Notes: generated by a model from the letters alone, not told the origin. Counted from the stretch's first letter, positions 50,401 to 59,023 are shown. The stretch: DNA of 64,000 bases from Chersky-840 sp963764205 (GCA_963764205.1 CAVXRN010000006.1:1364001-1428000), one strand, 5' to 3'. Translations and numbers: made by a program.

Positions 50401-50909
50401 CCACCGAATCCGTTGTGCCAGAGGTGGTTCACGCCTGGGCCGTCTATCTGCAGGCCAGTGAGGAGGCTCGTCGCCGAGGCGATCGCCGAACTGGCACCGA
50501 TCACCTCCTGCTCGCCTTGTTGGGGGATCCCTCGATCGAAGTCGTGTTGGGCGTAAGCCTGCCGCAAGCTCGCCTGGCCCTTGAGGCGCTCGATCACGAA
50601 GCCCTGGGCACCCTGGGCCTGGGGTCCGGCACCGACGTTCCCCCACTGCCGATGCGCGCCGTGCCGAAGAAGCCGAGGTTCAGAGACGTCGTGGCAAGAG
50701 ATCGCCTCCGCTTGACGCCCGCGGCAAAGAAAGTGCTCGAGGAGGCGGCCAAGCCCAATCGCCGGGGGCTCCAGATAACGGCCCAGCAGGTGCTGGCCCA
50801 GATCCTCACGCTCCAACCACCAGATCCCGCGGCCGTGCTGCTGGGCGCTCTCGGGGTGAACACCTCGGAGGTTCGTCGCCGATTGGATGCGGTCACGCCC
50901 GACAGCTGA
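50397..50909 (+). CDS. Clp N-terminal domain protein
   Basis: A 170-residue protein beginning MTTESVVPEVVHAWAVYLQA. It carries two Clp-N repeats: ASEEARRRGDRRTGTDHLLL with ALLGDPSIEVVLGV, and a second with LRLTPAAKKVLEEAAKPNRR and ITAQQVLAQILTL. There is no ATPase domain, so it cannot unfold substrates alone; it may bind ClpC substrates or act as a decoy or adaptor. It is coupled to the small HTH gene. Such HTH/Clp-N pairs occur in actinobacteria. Confidence 0.85.
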   Translation: MTTESVVPEVVHAWAVYLQASEEARRRGDRRTGTDHLLLALLGDPSIEVVLGVSLPQARLALEALDHEALGTLGLGSGTDVPPLPMRAVPKKPRFRDVVARDRLRLTPAAKKVLEEAAKPNRRGLQITAQQVLAQILTLQPPDPAAVLLGALGVNTSEVRRRLDAVTPDS

Positions 50910-51005
50910 ATCCCCAGCAACATTCACAGCTTCGAGCGAAGGAGTCCGGATCGGGCCATTCCGCCGTCGTAACCACGCATATCGGGGATATGCAGCAGCC
51001 TCAGC

Positions 51006-51074
51006 CTCATCTGCGTCAGACAGTTGCACCCGACTGAGATACCCGGGTCTTGGGGGCTACGGCCCGGGATCACC
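51006..51074 (+). repeat. Intergenic repeat family, copy 3
   Basis: CATCTGCGTCAGACAGTTGC, then ACCCGGGTCTT and CCCGGGATCACC. Close to copy 4, and like copy 1 at both ends. It lies between the convergent Clp-N and Vgb-like genes. Confidence 0.65.
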
Positions 51075-51123
51075 AGCGCTGAACATTTCGAGCGCGTCAG
51101 GTTCTCTCGGGCTGCATCTCGGT

Positions 51124-52635
51124 CTACGTCGTTGCGACCCGACCGAGCGTCGAGGCTCCTGGGTCGACAAACCACAAAGCACCGTCGGGGCCGGTCGTGA
51201 TGTCTTGTGGCGCCTTGATGCTTGGGTCGGTGTAGGTCGAGATCACTCCCGAGGTGGTGATCCGCCCGATCGAAGGATCGAGGCCGTAGTTGGTAAACCA
51301 CAGGGCGCCGTCCGGACCGGCGGTGATGGCGAGGGGACCCGTGAGCGGACCGGGCGTTTCGCTGTAGCGGGAGGTGAGCACTCCCGACGTCGTCATCCGG
51401 TCGATGGCATCGATCGAGTTGCACTCCGTTTGCTTCTTGTTCACCGGCACACATTGGCCGGTCGTGCTGGTGATCCACAGCGCACCATCCGGACCGGCGG
51501 CAATGCCGCTCGCACCCGAGACGCTGTAGATGCTTACCGCTCCTGAGGTCGTGATTCGTCCCACGGAGTTGTCTCCGGTGAACCACAACGCTCCGTCGGG
51601 TCCGGCGGTGATGGCAGTGGGATAGGAGATCCCCGAGCCGCTGTAGATCGTCACCGCTCCTGAGGTCGTGATTCTTCCGATCGAGTCGGCGCCGTTGGTG
51701 AACCACAGCGCGCCGTCGGGTCCGACGGTGATGGCGCCTGGGTCGCCCTCCCCGGTCGGGTACGTGGTGACCGCTCCCGAGGTGGTGATCCGTCCTATGG
51801 ATCCCCCCGTCGCCACCAGGGTGTCACCGCAGCAGATCACGGTGGCCGCGTTGGTGAACCACAGCGCGCCGTCGGGGCCGGTCGTGATGCTGGTCGGACC
51901 AAAGGCACCGGCAGGATAAATGGTGGTCTTCCCTGACGTTGTCATCCGACCGACCGATGCCTGGCCGTAGTTGGTGAACCACAGCGCCCCGTCGGGGCCG
52001 GTGGTGATCCCCTGCGAGTCGTAGTTCCCGGCATCACAGATGACCGAGCCGCCAATCGGATAGATGCTCATGGGGCTTCCGACGTGGCCACAGGAGGGCC
52101 CCAGGCTGAGGGTGCCCGTCACCGTGAGGACCCGGAGACCTCTGCGACTTGCGCATCCAGACGCGAGTGTCGGTGGGACATCGAGCACGATGCTGGCCTC
52201 GCCAGGAAACGACCCCGTGACCGTGTTGTCGCCTACGACGCTGCCCAACAGCTCTTCATGAAGGAACGTTGTGTGCCAGTTCGCTTTCCCCGACACGGCC
52301 GCGCCCGTCGTCGAGAGCGTGGCACAACTGAAGGGGCTGTGTGTGAAGACCCCGGTGAACTTCGCATCGAGAATCTGCGCGCCCTGGTTGTCCGAGCACC
52401 CCGAAAGCGTGGCCCTGATCGTGGACCTCTGGGTCGCAGCGCCGGACTCTTTGAGCGGTGGCGAGAACTTGATCGTTGCCGACAGCGAGCATCCCACCCC
52501 ACCCCGGGCCACGGATGCTGACGCTGACGAAGCAGTTAATGTGAGCAACGCGAGACCCACAGCACAGGCCACCACCGTGCGGTAGAGCCGCAACCTCGGA
52601 ACTTTCACAGTCCGCTTCTGCTCCAGGTGCACCAT
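51124..52635 (-). CDS. Secreted Vgb/streptogramin-lyase-like beta-propeller protein
   Basis: A 503-residue protein with a signal peptide (VVACAVGLALLTLTASSASA). Residues ~40-190 form an unknown beta-rich domain with several Cys. The rest contains about seven repeats of the form ITTGPDGALWFTN ... SIGRITTSGAVTIY, the blade pattern of virginiamycin B lyase and related seven-blade propellers. Because it is exported and has an extra N-terminal domain, binding or structural function is as likely as lyase activity. It is flanked on both sides by copies of the intergenic repeat. Confidence 0.82.
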   Translation of the reverse strand: MVHLEQKRTVKVPRLRLYRTVVACAVGLALLTLTASSASASVARGGVGCSLSATIKFSPPLKESGAATQRSTIRATLSGCSDNQGAQILDAKFTGVFTHSPFSCATLSTTGAAVSGKANWHTTFLHEELLGSVVGDNTVTGSFPGEASIVLDVPPTLASGCASRRGLRVLTVTGTLSLGPSCGHVGSPMSIYPIGGSVICDAGNYDSQGITTGPDGALWFTNYGQASVGRMTTSGKTTIYPAGAFGPTSITTGPDGALWFTNAATVICCGDTLVATGGSIGRITTSGAVTTYPTGEGDPGAITVGPDGALWFTNGADSIGRITTSGAVTIYSGSGISYPTAITAGPDGALWFTGDNSVGRITTSGAVSIYSVSGASGIAAGPDGALWITSTTGQCVPVNKKQTECNSIDAIDRMTTSGVLTSRYSETPGPLTGPLAITAGPDGALWFTNYGLDPSIGRITTSGVISTYTDPSIKAPQDITTGPDGALWFVDPGASTLGRVATT

Positions 52636-52758
52636 CGCAGTACCCCCGCACTCGTCCCGGGCGTGACTCTAACCCCGGCGAGGAGAACCCGCCCGGTTTC
52701 GCCAATGGCGCTGACCTCGACGCCTGGGACCAGGCACGTCCGGTCGTCGGAACTATGC

Positions 52759-52834
52759 GCTCCGGGTGTCTCGACCTGCGTCCGACACCCGACTCGGGTA
52801 ACCGGGTCTGAGGACTACCGCCCGGGATCAGCAC
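52759..52834 (+). repeat. Intergenic repeat family, copy 4
   Basis: CCTGCGTCCGACACCCGACT, then CGGGTAACCGGGTCTGAGGA and CCCGGGATCAGCAC. It differs from copy 3 mainly by a 6-base gap. It ends seven bases before the IS30 left end. Confidence 0.65.
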
Positions 52835-52841
52835 CACGGCA

Positions 52842-54142
52842 GATTCAAGCAGTGGTCGCGACAAGTCTGTTGAATCGTTCCGCTGGAGTCTCCCATGCGA
52901 GGGTCTTGCGTGGACGCTCGTTGAGCAGGGCGGCGATGGCGTCGAGGTCCTCTTGGGAGTGGACCGATAGGTCGGTGCCCTTGGGTAGGAACTGACGGAC
53001 GAGGCCGTTCCAGTTCTCGTTGCTCCCGCGCTGCCAGGGCGAATGGGGGTCGCAGAAGTAGACCGGGACCCCGGTGGCAACTTTGAACTCGGCGTGCGTT
53101 GCCATCTCGATGCCCTGATCCCAGGTGAGGGACTTGGCCAGGTGGTCCGGCAGATGCACGATGTTGTCCGCCACCGCTGACGCGACATGTTCGGCGGTGC
53201 GATTCTCGAGCTTGATCAGCATGCCCATGCGGGTGGTGCGTTCCACCAACGTGGCCACCGCGCTGGCGCCGCTCTCCCCGATGATCAAGTCTCCCTCCCA
53301 GTGGCCCGGCACGGCTCGGTCTTCGACCTCGGCGGGGCGTTCGGAGATGTTGACCATCCCGAGGATTGACGCACGTCCAAAGGAGGCTCGCGAGCGAGGA
53401 CGTCTCCGAGCCCGGCCCGAACGCAAGCACGCGGTGAGCTCCTTGCGCAGCTCGCCCTTGGCCTGGACGAAGACCGCCTGGTAAATGGCCTCGTGAGACA
53501 CCCACCACTCTGGCTCCTCGGGGTGCTCCTTGCGGAACCGGTGGGCGATCTGCTCGGGCGACCACTTCTTGGTGCGCAGCAGTCCCTGGACCTCCTCCCA
53601 CAGCCAGGGGCGTTCCTCGGTCCAGGGGTTCTTGGGCCGTCGGGCAACTCGAGCCGCTCGCTCTTCGGCGGCCGCTGCCCGGTAGCGCCCCCGCCCACCG
53701 CTGGCCGCGATCTCACGCCAGACCGTCGAGCGGTGCCGGCCGATGCGCGAGGCGATGGCTTCGTCGGATTCTCCGACCTCGATGCCGACCCTGATCTCCT
53801 CGCGCTCGGACACACTGAGCGAGCCGGGGCGCCGTTTGCGTTGGCGTGTCATGGCCCCACGCTCGCCGCCCGGATCCGTTCTGAAGGTGGATACCCTGTC
53901 GACGAACCGCTTGTTGGTGCCGCACACCGGAACGCTCCGTCGCACGAACCCCCATCGAACGACGTAATCCTGCACAGTTGAGGCAGGAACTCCCGTCAAC
54001 GCCTCGGCTCTCTTATAGCTCGCTCCGGCGAGCACCGCCTCGACCGCCGCGTCGAGATCCGCTTGGCTCGAGCGGCGCTTCCGTCCGCGGGTTTCCATGT
54101 GACACCTCCAGGTCGGGAGATGTCGCGATCACCACTTGAGCC
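52842..54142. mobile_element. IS30-family element
   Basis: About 1.3 kb. The left end 52842-52863 and right end 54121-54142 are imperfect inverted repeats of 22 bp (TGTCGCGA-C/T-CAC-n2-CTTGA when read inward on the right). The only gene is an intact minus-strand transposase. IS30 duplications are 2-3 bp and could not be assigned with certainty. Confidence 0.8.
52845..54098 (-). CDS. IS30 family transposase
   Basis: A 417-residue, apparently intact transposase. N-terminal HTH domains: QADLDAAVEAVLAGASYKRA and GESDEAIASRIGRHRSTVWR. Catalytic residues: Asp in HWEGDLIIGE, Asp in LTWDQGIEM and Glu in GSNENWNGLVRQFLPKGTDL. It ends KTLAWETPAERFNRLV, as usual for the family. The N-terminal ~80 residues before MTRQRKRRPGSLSVSERE form an additional HTH module, so a shorter start is possible. 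Confidence 0.93.
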   Translation of the reverse strand: METRGRKRRSSQADLDAAVEAVLAGASYKRAEALTGVPASTVQDYVVRWGFVRRSVPVCGTNKRFVDRVSTFRTDPGGERGAMTRQRKRRPGSLSVSEREEIRVGIEVGESDEAIASRIGRHRSTVWREIAASGGRGRYRAAAAEERAARVARRPKNPWTEERPWLWEEVQGLLRTKKWSPEQIAHRFRKEHPEEPEWWVSHEAIYQAVFVQAKGELRKELTACLRSGRARRRPRSRASFGRASILGMVNISERPAEVEDRAVPGHWEGDLIIGESGASAVATLVERTTRMGMLIKLENRTAEHVASAVADNIVHLPDHLAKSLTWDQGIEMATHAEFKVATGVPVYFCDPHSPWQRGSNENWNGLVRQFLPKGTDLSVHSQEDLDAIAALLNERPRKTLAWETPAERFNRLVATTA

Positions 54143-54538
54143 CAAGCACTGAACTTTTTCGTGCGCGTCACTTCGGAAGCGGGTCCGTCATCACCCGACA
54201 CGTCGACACTCGAGCGGTTGGCCGCGAACAAGGCGGCCACGTCGCGACAGTTGGTCATCCGTTGGGCCTGTGTTGGCGGTGTCGTTGGAATGCCGCCGCA
54301 TGGTGGCAAGACACGGACATCACAACCGATGGGGCCGACGATATGAGACTGCGCGGGCAGTTGTGCAAACGGTGACGACGAGACTCGACTGGAGGGCCAC
54401 GGAAGCACGGGACCCAGGCAACGTGGAGGCGTTCAGCCATAGTGGCGTCGCGGGTCTCGGCCACGGGTACGTGTGCGGGAAGACCAACACGGCACCAGGC
54501 CGAGTCGTCCGGGCGCTCGGCCTCATCGGGCGGGCCCG
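54143..54538. other. Stretch without recognisable gene
   Basis: About 400 bp right of the IS30 element. Short frames exist on both strands but none shows family features, ribosome sites or a believable composition. No clear hairpin or repeat was seen. Confidence 0.5.
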
Positions 54539-54793
54539 GTGAGCGCTCAACGAGACCTCTGGGCACTGGCGGCAACGGTTGCTACGTATTGGGGGCTGAC
54601 CGCTGCGCACTGGATCCGGCACCGTCGGCACTGGCGCCGGGTGCTCAACACTCTGCTCCCGCCCGCCGCCCTCGTGACCGTGCTCGTGTTGTCGTTCGGA
54701 CTGGTGCTCAAGGCCCGGCCCGTGCCGTCGGCTGGCCAGCCGGTCACCAGACCGTCGCCTCCCGTCGTGGCGCCCATGTCGCCGACTCCCTGA
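54539..54793 (+). CDS. Hypothetical small membrane protein
   Basis: An 84-residue frame starting at GTG 54539: a first hydrophobic segment (LWALAATVATYWGLTAAHWI), a basic loop HRRHWRRVL, a second segment (LLPPAALVTVLVLSFGLVL) and a Pro-rich tail. The topology is credible, with positive residues on one side of the membrane. No family recognised; modest confidence because the GC-rich context makes chance frames common. Confidence 0.45.
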   Translation: MSAQRDLWALAATVATYWGLTAAHWIRHRRHWRRVLNTLLPPAALVTVLVLSFGLVLKARPVPSAGQPVTRPSPPVVAPMSPTP

Positions 54794-54878
54794 CCTGGCC
54801 GGCGTCTGAAACGGAAGAATCGCCTGCACATCCGGACGAGGTCACAGCACTAACCGTGAGTCCGCATGACGTACCATC

Positions 54879-55451
54879 ATGTGCGGTGGAAGCCTGAGCG
54901 ACATGCAAGCCGTCGAGCTGGTCTTCGCCATCGGATGGGCGGCGTTCTGGACCTACTGGCTCGTGGCGGCCTTCTCCATGAAGAGGGGACGCCTCGCTTG
55001 GTCTCGCGAGTTACGCGTCAGGGCGGTGATCGTCGTCCTGGCGATCCTCTTGCTCCGCTTGGGAGCCTTCCGAGATCACGGCCTCAACTCCGATCCATGG
55101 CGCGCTGGCCTCGGGCTCGTCCTCTTCGCCGTCGGACTGGGGTTCGCCATCTGGGCCCGCGTACACATCGGGCGCAATTGGGGCACCCCGATGTCTCAAA
55201 AGGACGACCCGGAGCTCGTGACGAGCGGCCCCTACCGCCTGGTCCGCCACCCCATCTACTCTGGAATCTTGGTCGCTAGTGTCGGCACGGCGGTGGCGCT
55301 GAGCTGGGCGTGGTTGATCGCCGTGGCCCTGGCCGCGGTCTACTTCGCCTACAGCGCGACCGTCGAAGAGCGCAATCTGACCCAGCAGTTCCCCGACTCC
55401 TACCCGGCGTACAAGCGCTCGACCAAGATGCTCGTGCCCTTCATCTTTTAA
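54879..55451 (+). CDS. Isoprenylcysteine carboxyl methyltransferase family protein
   Basis: A 190-residue membrane protein with about five helices. The signature of the ICMT/PEMT group lies in the C-terminal half: LVTSGPYRLVRHPIYSGILV (R-H-P-x-Y-x-G) and VEERNLTQQFPDSYPAYKRS (E-E-x-x-L with Y-x-x-Y). Such enzymes methylate lipids or small acceptors with S-adenosylmethionine at the membrane. ATG 54903 (MQAVELVFAI) is a likely alternative start. It stands just before an SDR fragment. Confidence 0.88.
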   Translation: MCGGSLSDMQAVELVFAIGWAAFWTYWLVAAFSMKRGRLAWSRELRVRAVIVVLAILLLRLGAFRDHGLNSDPWRAGLGLVLFAVGLGFAIWARVHIGRNWGTPMSQKDDPELVTSGPYRLVRHPIYSGILVASVGTAVALSWAWLIAVALAAVYFAYSATVEERNLTQQFPDSYPAYKRSTKMLVPFIF

Positions 55452-55550
55452 GTGGGCTCGTTGGCTTTGGTTGGCCGTGCCGAGCTGGTGGCGGACGCGA
55501 GACGGTGAGGAAGTGTTGCAGCCTCAACGAGCAGCGGGCCGCGCTGGGAA

Positions 55551-55621
55551 ACGTTCGTCACCGGGCACGCGCTCGCCGTGAATGGCGGTTGTCCGTCGGG
55601 CGTGTTCACAGCGTGACGGAG
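55551..55621 (+). pseudogene. SDR 3' fragment (copy D)
   Basis: About 70 bp align with the SDR gene: FVTGHALAVNGG, then a run like the GVTE codons, ending GTGACGGAG. The final 30 bp of the SDR gene are absent. It lies in the gap between the ICMT-family gene and the next membrane protein gene. Confidence 0.75.
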
Positions 55622-55695
55622 CGGCCAGCCTGGGCACGCCAGAACCGGCACCAGGGGGCGGTCGAGCACGGCGTCCCGCGTATACTCTTCTCGGC

Positions 55696-56160
55696 ATGAG
55701 GTCCAACAAACCGGACGCGCCAAGGGTCCTTGTATTGCTGGGTTTTCTTCTTGTTGCAGCGGGAAACCTACCTGCGCTTGATATCCCTTCTTTCTCGCCG
55801 CACAGTTACGACTTCTACTGGATTGCGTCCGCCGTTGGATATGTCCTCTTGGGGTGGGCATCATGGGCCTGGCTGACTGCTCTGTCTCGCACAAGAGAGA
55901 CCAGGATCGGGATGCGCTCAGTTCTGAGACTCGTAGCCGTTGCTTGTCTCGTTCTCGGGGTCGCGTATGTGGGGCTGATCAACGAAGTCATCGAGCTTCA
56001 TCGACAACCTCATCATTCCGGGCTGCGACTACAGCTCCTCAGCTACGGGCTACCGCTGGTCGGCTTCTGCCTGGCGGCATTCGGATTCTGGACGACAGCC
56101 AGGGTCTCGGACGCAGGGTCATCGGTGGAATCCCGCGAAAGGGAGCCGACCGCCCCGTAG
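55696..56160 (+). CDS. Hypothetical membrane protein, four helices
   Basis: A 154-residue protein starting at ATG 55696 (the frame is open upstream but Arg-rich there). Four membrane segments are visible: VLVLLGFLLVAAGNLP, FYWIASAVGYVLLGWASWAW, LRLVAVACLVLGVAYVGLI and LLSYGLPLVGFCLAAFGFW. No family recognised. Lower GC than the backbone and location right after the last SDR fragment suggest acquired DNA. Confidence 0.65.
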   Translation: MRSNKPDAPRVLVLLGFLLVAAGNLPALDIPSFSPHSYDFYWIASAVGYVLLGWASWAWLTALSRTRETRIGMRSVLRLVAVACLVLGVAYVGLINEVIELHRQPHHSGLRLQLLSYGLPLVGFCLAAFGFWTTARVSDAGSSVESREREPTAP

Positions 56161-56255
56161 GTACTACCGGGCGGTGACCCGCCCATCCCGTCGACCCTGT
56201 GCGTCGACCGGGATCGACGCCACCGCTCAGCATCGAACAGACTGGCACGGTGACA

Positions 56256-56597
56256 ATGGACGTCCTCTTCGCCAGCGTGCCAGTCGCCGACCTGCAAGCG
56301 GCGATGCCCTGGTACGAGCAGCTCTTCGGACGAGCCGCGGACATCGTCCCCAACGAGAACGAGGTCATGTGGCGCGTGGCTGCGAATGGTTGGCTCTATG
56401 TCATAGAGGACCCCGAACGAGCAGGAAGGACCGTCGTGACCGTATCGGTCAGCGATCTGGATCACTTCGCCGACGAACTCGCCAGTCCGGGAATCAGCGC
56501 CGGTCCGATCGAGGTCGTCGGTGACGCGGGACGCAAGGCCCACTCGGTGGACTCAGATGGCAACGTCATCGGCTGGATCGAGGTCACGGGCAGCTAA
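56256..56597 (+). CDS. VOC family protein
   Basis: A 113-residue single VOC domain: MDVLFASVPVADLQAAMPWY, EQLFGRAADIVPNENEVMWR, then GRTVVTVSVSDLDHFADELA and the closing strand DSDGNVIGWIEV with its Glu metal ligand. ATG 56256 begins directly at the domain. The protein resembles actinobacterial glyoxalase/dioxygenase-like members. Its substrate is unknown. It ends 130 bp before the next gene in the same direction. Confidence 0.85.
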   Translation: MDVLFASVPVADLQAAMPWYEQLFGRAADIVPNENEVMWRVAANGWLYVIEDPERAGRTVVTVSVSDLDHFADELASPGISAGPIEVVGDAGRKAHSVDSDGNVIGWIEVTGS

Positions 56598-56726
56598 CGC
56601 CAGAGGTGGCGGTACCGACGAGCCGAATGTCGCCACGGCGGCTTGAAGCGGGCACAACAGAAATGGCGTAGGTTGGCACGACCGCCTCAGAGGGGGTGGT
56701 CAGCCCGCTGAGGAGAGGTACCCGTC

Positions 56727-57032
56727 ATGAGTGTCACCGTTATTGCCCACTTTCCCGTTGCCGACGTCGAGAAGGCCAAAGCAGGCTTGAAGGGCAACGC
56801 CGCGCTCCTAGAGGAGATCACCGAGGACACCAAGGCCGGCGGGCTCATCCACCACACCTTCGTTGCCGGCGAGCGCGAACTCGTGGTCATCGATGAGTGG
56901 GACACGGCGGAACACTTCCAGAGCTTCTTCGAGGGCAACGCCAAGGTTGCGAAGGTCATGGAGTCCATTGGTGTCACCGGCCCTCCGGCCGTTGCGATAT
57001 ACAACGAAGTTGACGCGGCAGGCAAGGTATAG
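56727..57032 (+). CDS. ABM-like small protein
   Basis: A 101-residue protein: MSVTVIAHFPVADVEKAKAG, a helix NAALLEEITEDTK, then IHHTFVAGERELVVIDEWDT and AEHFQSFFEGNAKVAKVMES. The V-I-D-E-W-D-T-x-E-x-F pattern is characteristic of antibiotic-biosynthesis-monooxygenase-like dimeric barrels. A ribosome site (GAGGAGAGG) lies 9 bases before the ATG. No catalytic residue set identifies the reaction. Confidence 0.8.
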   Translation: MSVTVIAHFPVADVEKAKAGLKGNAALLEEITEDTKAGGLIHHTFVAGERELVVIDEWDTAEHFQSFFEGNAKVAKVMESIGVTGPPAVAIYNEVDAAGKV

Positions 57033-57306
57033 CTTGCTGAGCCGTCAACGGGGTCGGGTGTAGGACGATCCACGTCGAGGCACGTCGTTCCCTGAGCTTG
57101 ATTCGACTCATCAGCGAGGTCGGTGCAAGTAGCACATACACGGAGCTCCCGAGCCCCTCTGTATGTGGCCTCCTTGCCCTCTCGGGACAGCCGGTTCGAG
57201 CATTCTCCGGAGTTCGGTCCCCCCTGTTCGCCCGGAATAATGTTGGTCGAGGTGGTAGGTCCAAAAGTACGCATCCGTGTCCGACAACCATCGAAGAGGA
57301 CTTGCG

Positions 57307-57813
57307 ATGAGCCGACCCGTAACAACTCTCGACACGCGGTTCAGTGGCCCAGGCGCCGTTGCCACAGACTGGGATGACGCCCTGCGGGTGATCGAGGAAG
57401 CGGAGGTTTTCTGGATCTCGACGGTGCGAGCCGACGGCCGACCCCATGTCACTCCGCTCACTGCCGTTTGGCTCGACGGTGCTATTCACTTCACCACCGG
57501 GGCGGCCGAGCAGAAGGCCATCAACTTGACTTGCAATCCGTACGTGACGCTCTCGACGGGCTGCAACGACTGGGACCGAGGGTTGGACGTGGTAGTCGAG
57601 GGTCAGGCTGTCCCCGTCACGGAATCCAAGATTCTCGAGCGACTCGCCAAGAAATGGGCCACAAAGTGGGATGGGCGATGGCAATGGCAGATGGGCGAGG
57701 GCGGTTTTCAACACGAAGACGGTAACGAGCCGGTATTGGTCTTCTCCGTAGCTCCGGCCAAGGTCTTGGCGTTCGGCAAGGGAAGTTTCAGCCACACGAG
57801 CTACAGGTTCTGA
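57307..57813 (+). CDS. Pyridoxamine 5'-phosphate oxidase family protein
   Basis: A 168-residue split-barrel flavin protein. ATG 57307 fits the family start: DDALRVIEEAEVFWISTVRA, then DGRPHVTPLTAVWLDGAIHF and TTGAAEQKAINLTCNPYVTL. These are the flavin or F420-binding strands of the PPOX/FDOR group; the R-x-D-G-R-P-H motif is frequent in actinobacterial F420-dependent members. The product of the reaction is unknown. It is followed 39 bp later by a DUF1801 gene. Confidence 0.88.
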   Translation: MSRPVTTLDTRFSGPGAVATDWDDALRVIEEAEVFWISTVRADGRPHVTPLTAVWLDGAIHFTTGAAEQKAINLTCNPYVTLSTGCNDWDRGLDVVVEGQAVPVTESKILERLAKKWATKWDGRWQWQMGEGGFQHEDGNEPVLVFSVAPAKVLAFGKGSFSHTSYRF

Positions 57814-57852
57814 CTCGCTACACGCTCGGCGTCAGACCAGACGGGATCGGAG

Positions 57853-58206
57853 ATGTCCAAGAAGGAAGTTGACGGTTATCTCGCAGCATTGGAAGAGCCG
57901 AAATGCAGCACGCTAGAAGCCTTGCGCAAAACGATCCTCGACATCGTGCCCGAGGCAGAGCAGGGCATCTCCTATGGCGTGCCAGCCTTTCGGGTACAAG
58001 ACAAGGTCATTGCCGGATTTGCTGCCTTCAAGAACCACCTCAGTTACCTGCCCCACAGCGGATCAGTGTTTCCCGAGCTTACGGATGAGCTTGCTCACTA
58101 CAAGATATCGAAGGGAGCGTTGCAGTTCCCGATCGACGCACCGTTACCGACTGCCCTCGTCGAGAAGCTCATTGCCGTGAGAAGAGAGCAGGCACTCGGC
58201 CGCTAG
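57853..58206 (+). CDS. DUF1801 family protein (YdhG-like)
   Basis: A 117-residue protein with the complete DUF1801 pattern: LEALRKTILDIVPEAEQGIS, YGVPAFRVQDKVIAGFAAFK, NHLSYLPHSGSVFPEL and the end KGALQFPIDAPLPTALVEKL. These correspond to the iron-chaperone-like YdhG group. Unlike the DUF1801 protein at 41.2 kb it has no internal deletion. Function in this organism unknown. Confidence 0.9.
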   Translation: MSKKEVDGYLAALEEPKCSTLEALRKTILDIVPEAEQGISYGVPAFRVQDKVIAGFAAFKNHLSYLPHSGSVFPELTDELAHYKISKGALQFPIDAPLPTALVEKLIAVRREQALGR

Positions 58207-58432
58207 GTCCACAGGGCATGCTCACCCCGACCGGCATACGCTCTGCGGGACTCGGTGCAACGGCGGGCATCCGGCGAGGGAGCGCAGAACCGTGGCTCGG
58301 GGCGGGCAACCCCGTCCCGGAACCGGGTGATCTCAACCGACCTGTCGATCGGATGCATGGGCCGTCGGGGTGCAGAACGGCATTTCGCGACGTTTGGATT
58401 CCGTTCACTCGCGATGACGTCACCGGCATGCG

Positions 58433-59023
58433 TTATTTCGACTGGCTGGCGTCACGGTTGCCCTCCCTGACGGGGCGATACCTGAGAAAGACGAATCCGT
58501 TCGTAAAGGTCTGTGCATCGAGCAGATCGAGATCAAGGCGCATTCCGCTCGGTAGCCACGGCTTGCCGCCTCCCACGATGACGGGGACCGTATAGAGGTG
58601 AAACTCGTCGACCAGTCCCGCCTCGATGGCCTGACAGGCCAGGTCGGTCCCTCCCACCGTCAAGTCTCGTCTGACCGTTGCCTTCAGGCCACGAATGTCC
58701 TGAGCGTCAAAGCTTCGTTCGATTCGCGTTCGGGCTGTCGAGACTGCTTCGAGGGTCCGTGAGAAGACGACTTTCTCCGCCCCACGCCAAATCTGAGCCC
58801 AGTCTCGGACGTACTCGGGCACGTTCTCGTCGGTGGGGGCAGACTCCCAGTAGCGCATCGTCTCATACATCCGACGCCCATAAAGGTACGTGCCGATTGG
58901 GCGCTCGAGGTCGTTGAGGAAGCGGAACACCTCTTCGTCGGGTTGGCCCCATTCGAATCTCCCTTGGGGGTCCTCGATGTAGCCGTCCAGGGAAGCGATC
59001 GATGAGTAGATCAGTCTTGCCAT
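58433..59023 (-). CDS. Dihydrofolate reductase family (RibD C-terminal-like) protein
   Basis: A 196-residue protein starting MARLIYSSIASLDGYIEDPQ, with YGRRMYETMRYWES, KVVFSRTLE, and the NADPH-binding segment DLTVGGTDLACQAIEAGLVD plus EFHLYTVPVIVGGGKPWLPS. This order is that of the RibD C-terminal/DHFR-like reductases common in actinobacteria. Whether it reduces a pteridine, a riboflavin precursor or another compound cannot be told. It is convergent with the DUF1801 gene. Confidence 0.92.
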   Translation of the reverse strand: MARLIYSSIASLDGYIEDPQGRFEWGQPDEEVFRFLNDLERPIGTYLYGRRMYETMRYWESAPTDENVPEYVRDWAQIWRGAEKVVFSRTLEAVSTARTRIERSFDAQDIRGLKATVRRDLTVGGTDLACQAIEAGLVDEFHLYTVPVIVGGGKPWLPSGMRLDLDLLDAQTFTNGFVFLRYRPVREGNRDASQSK

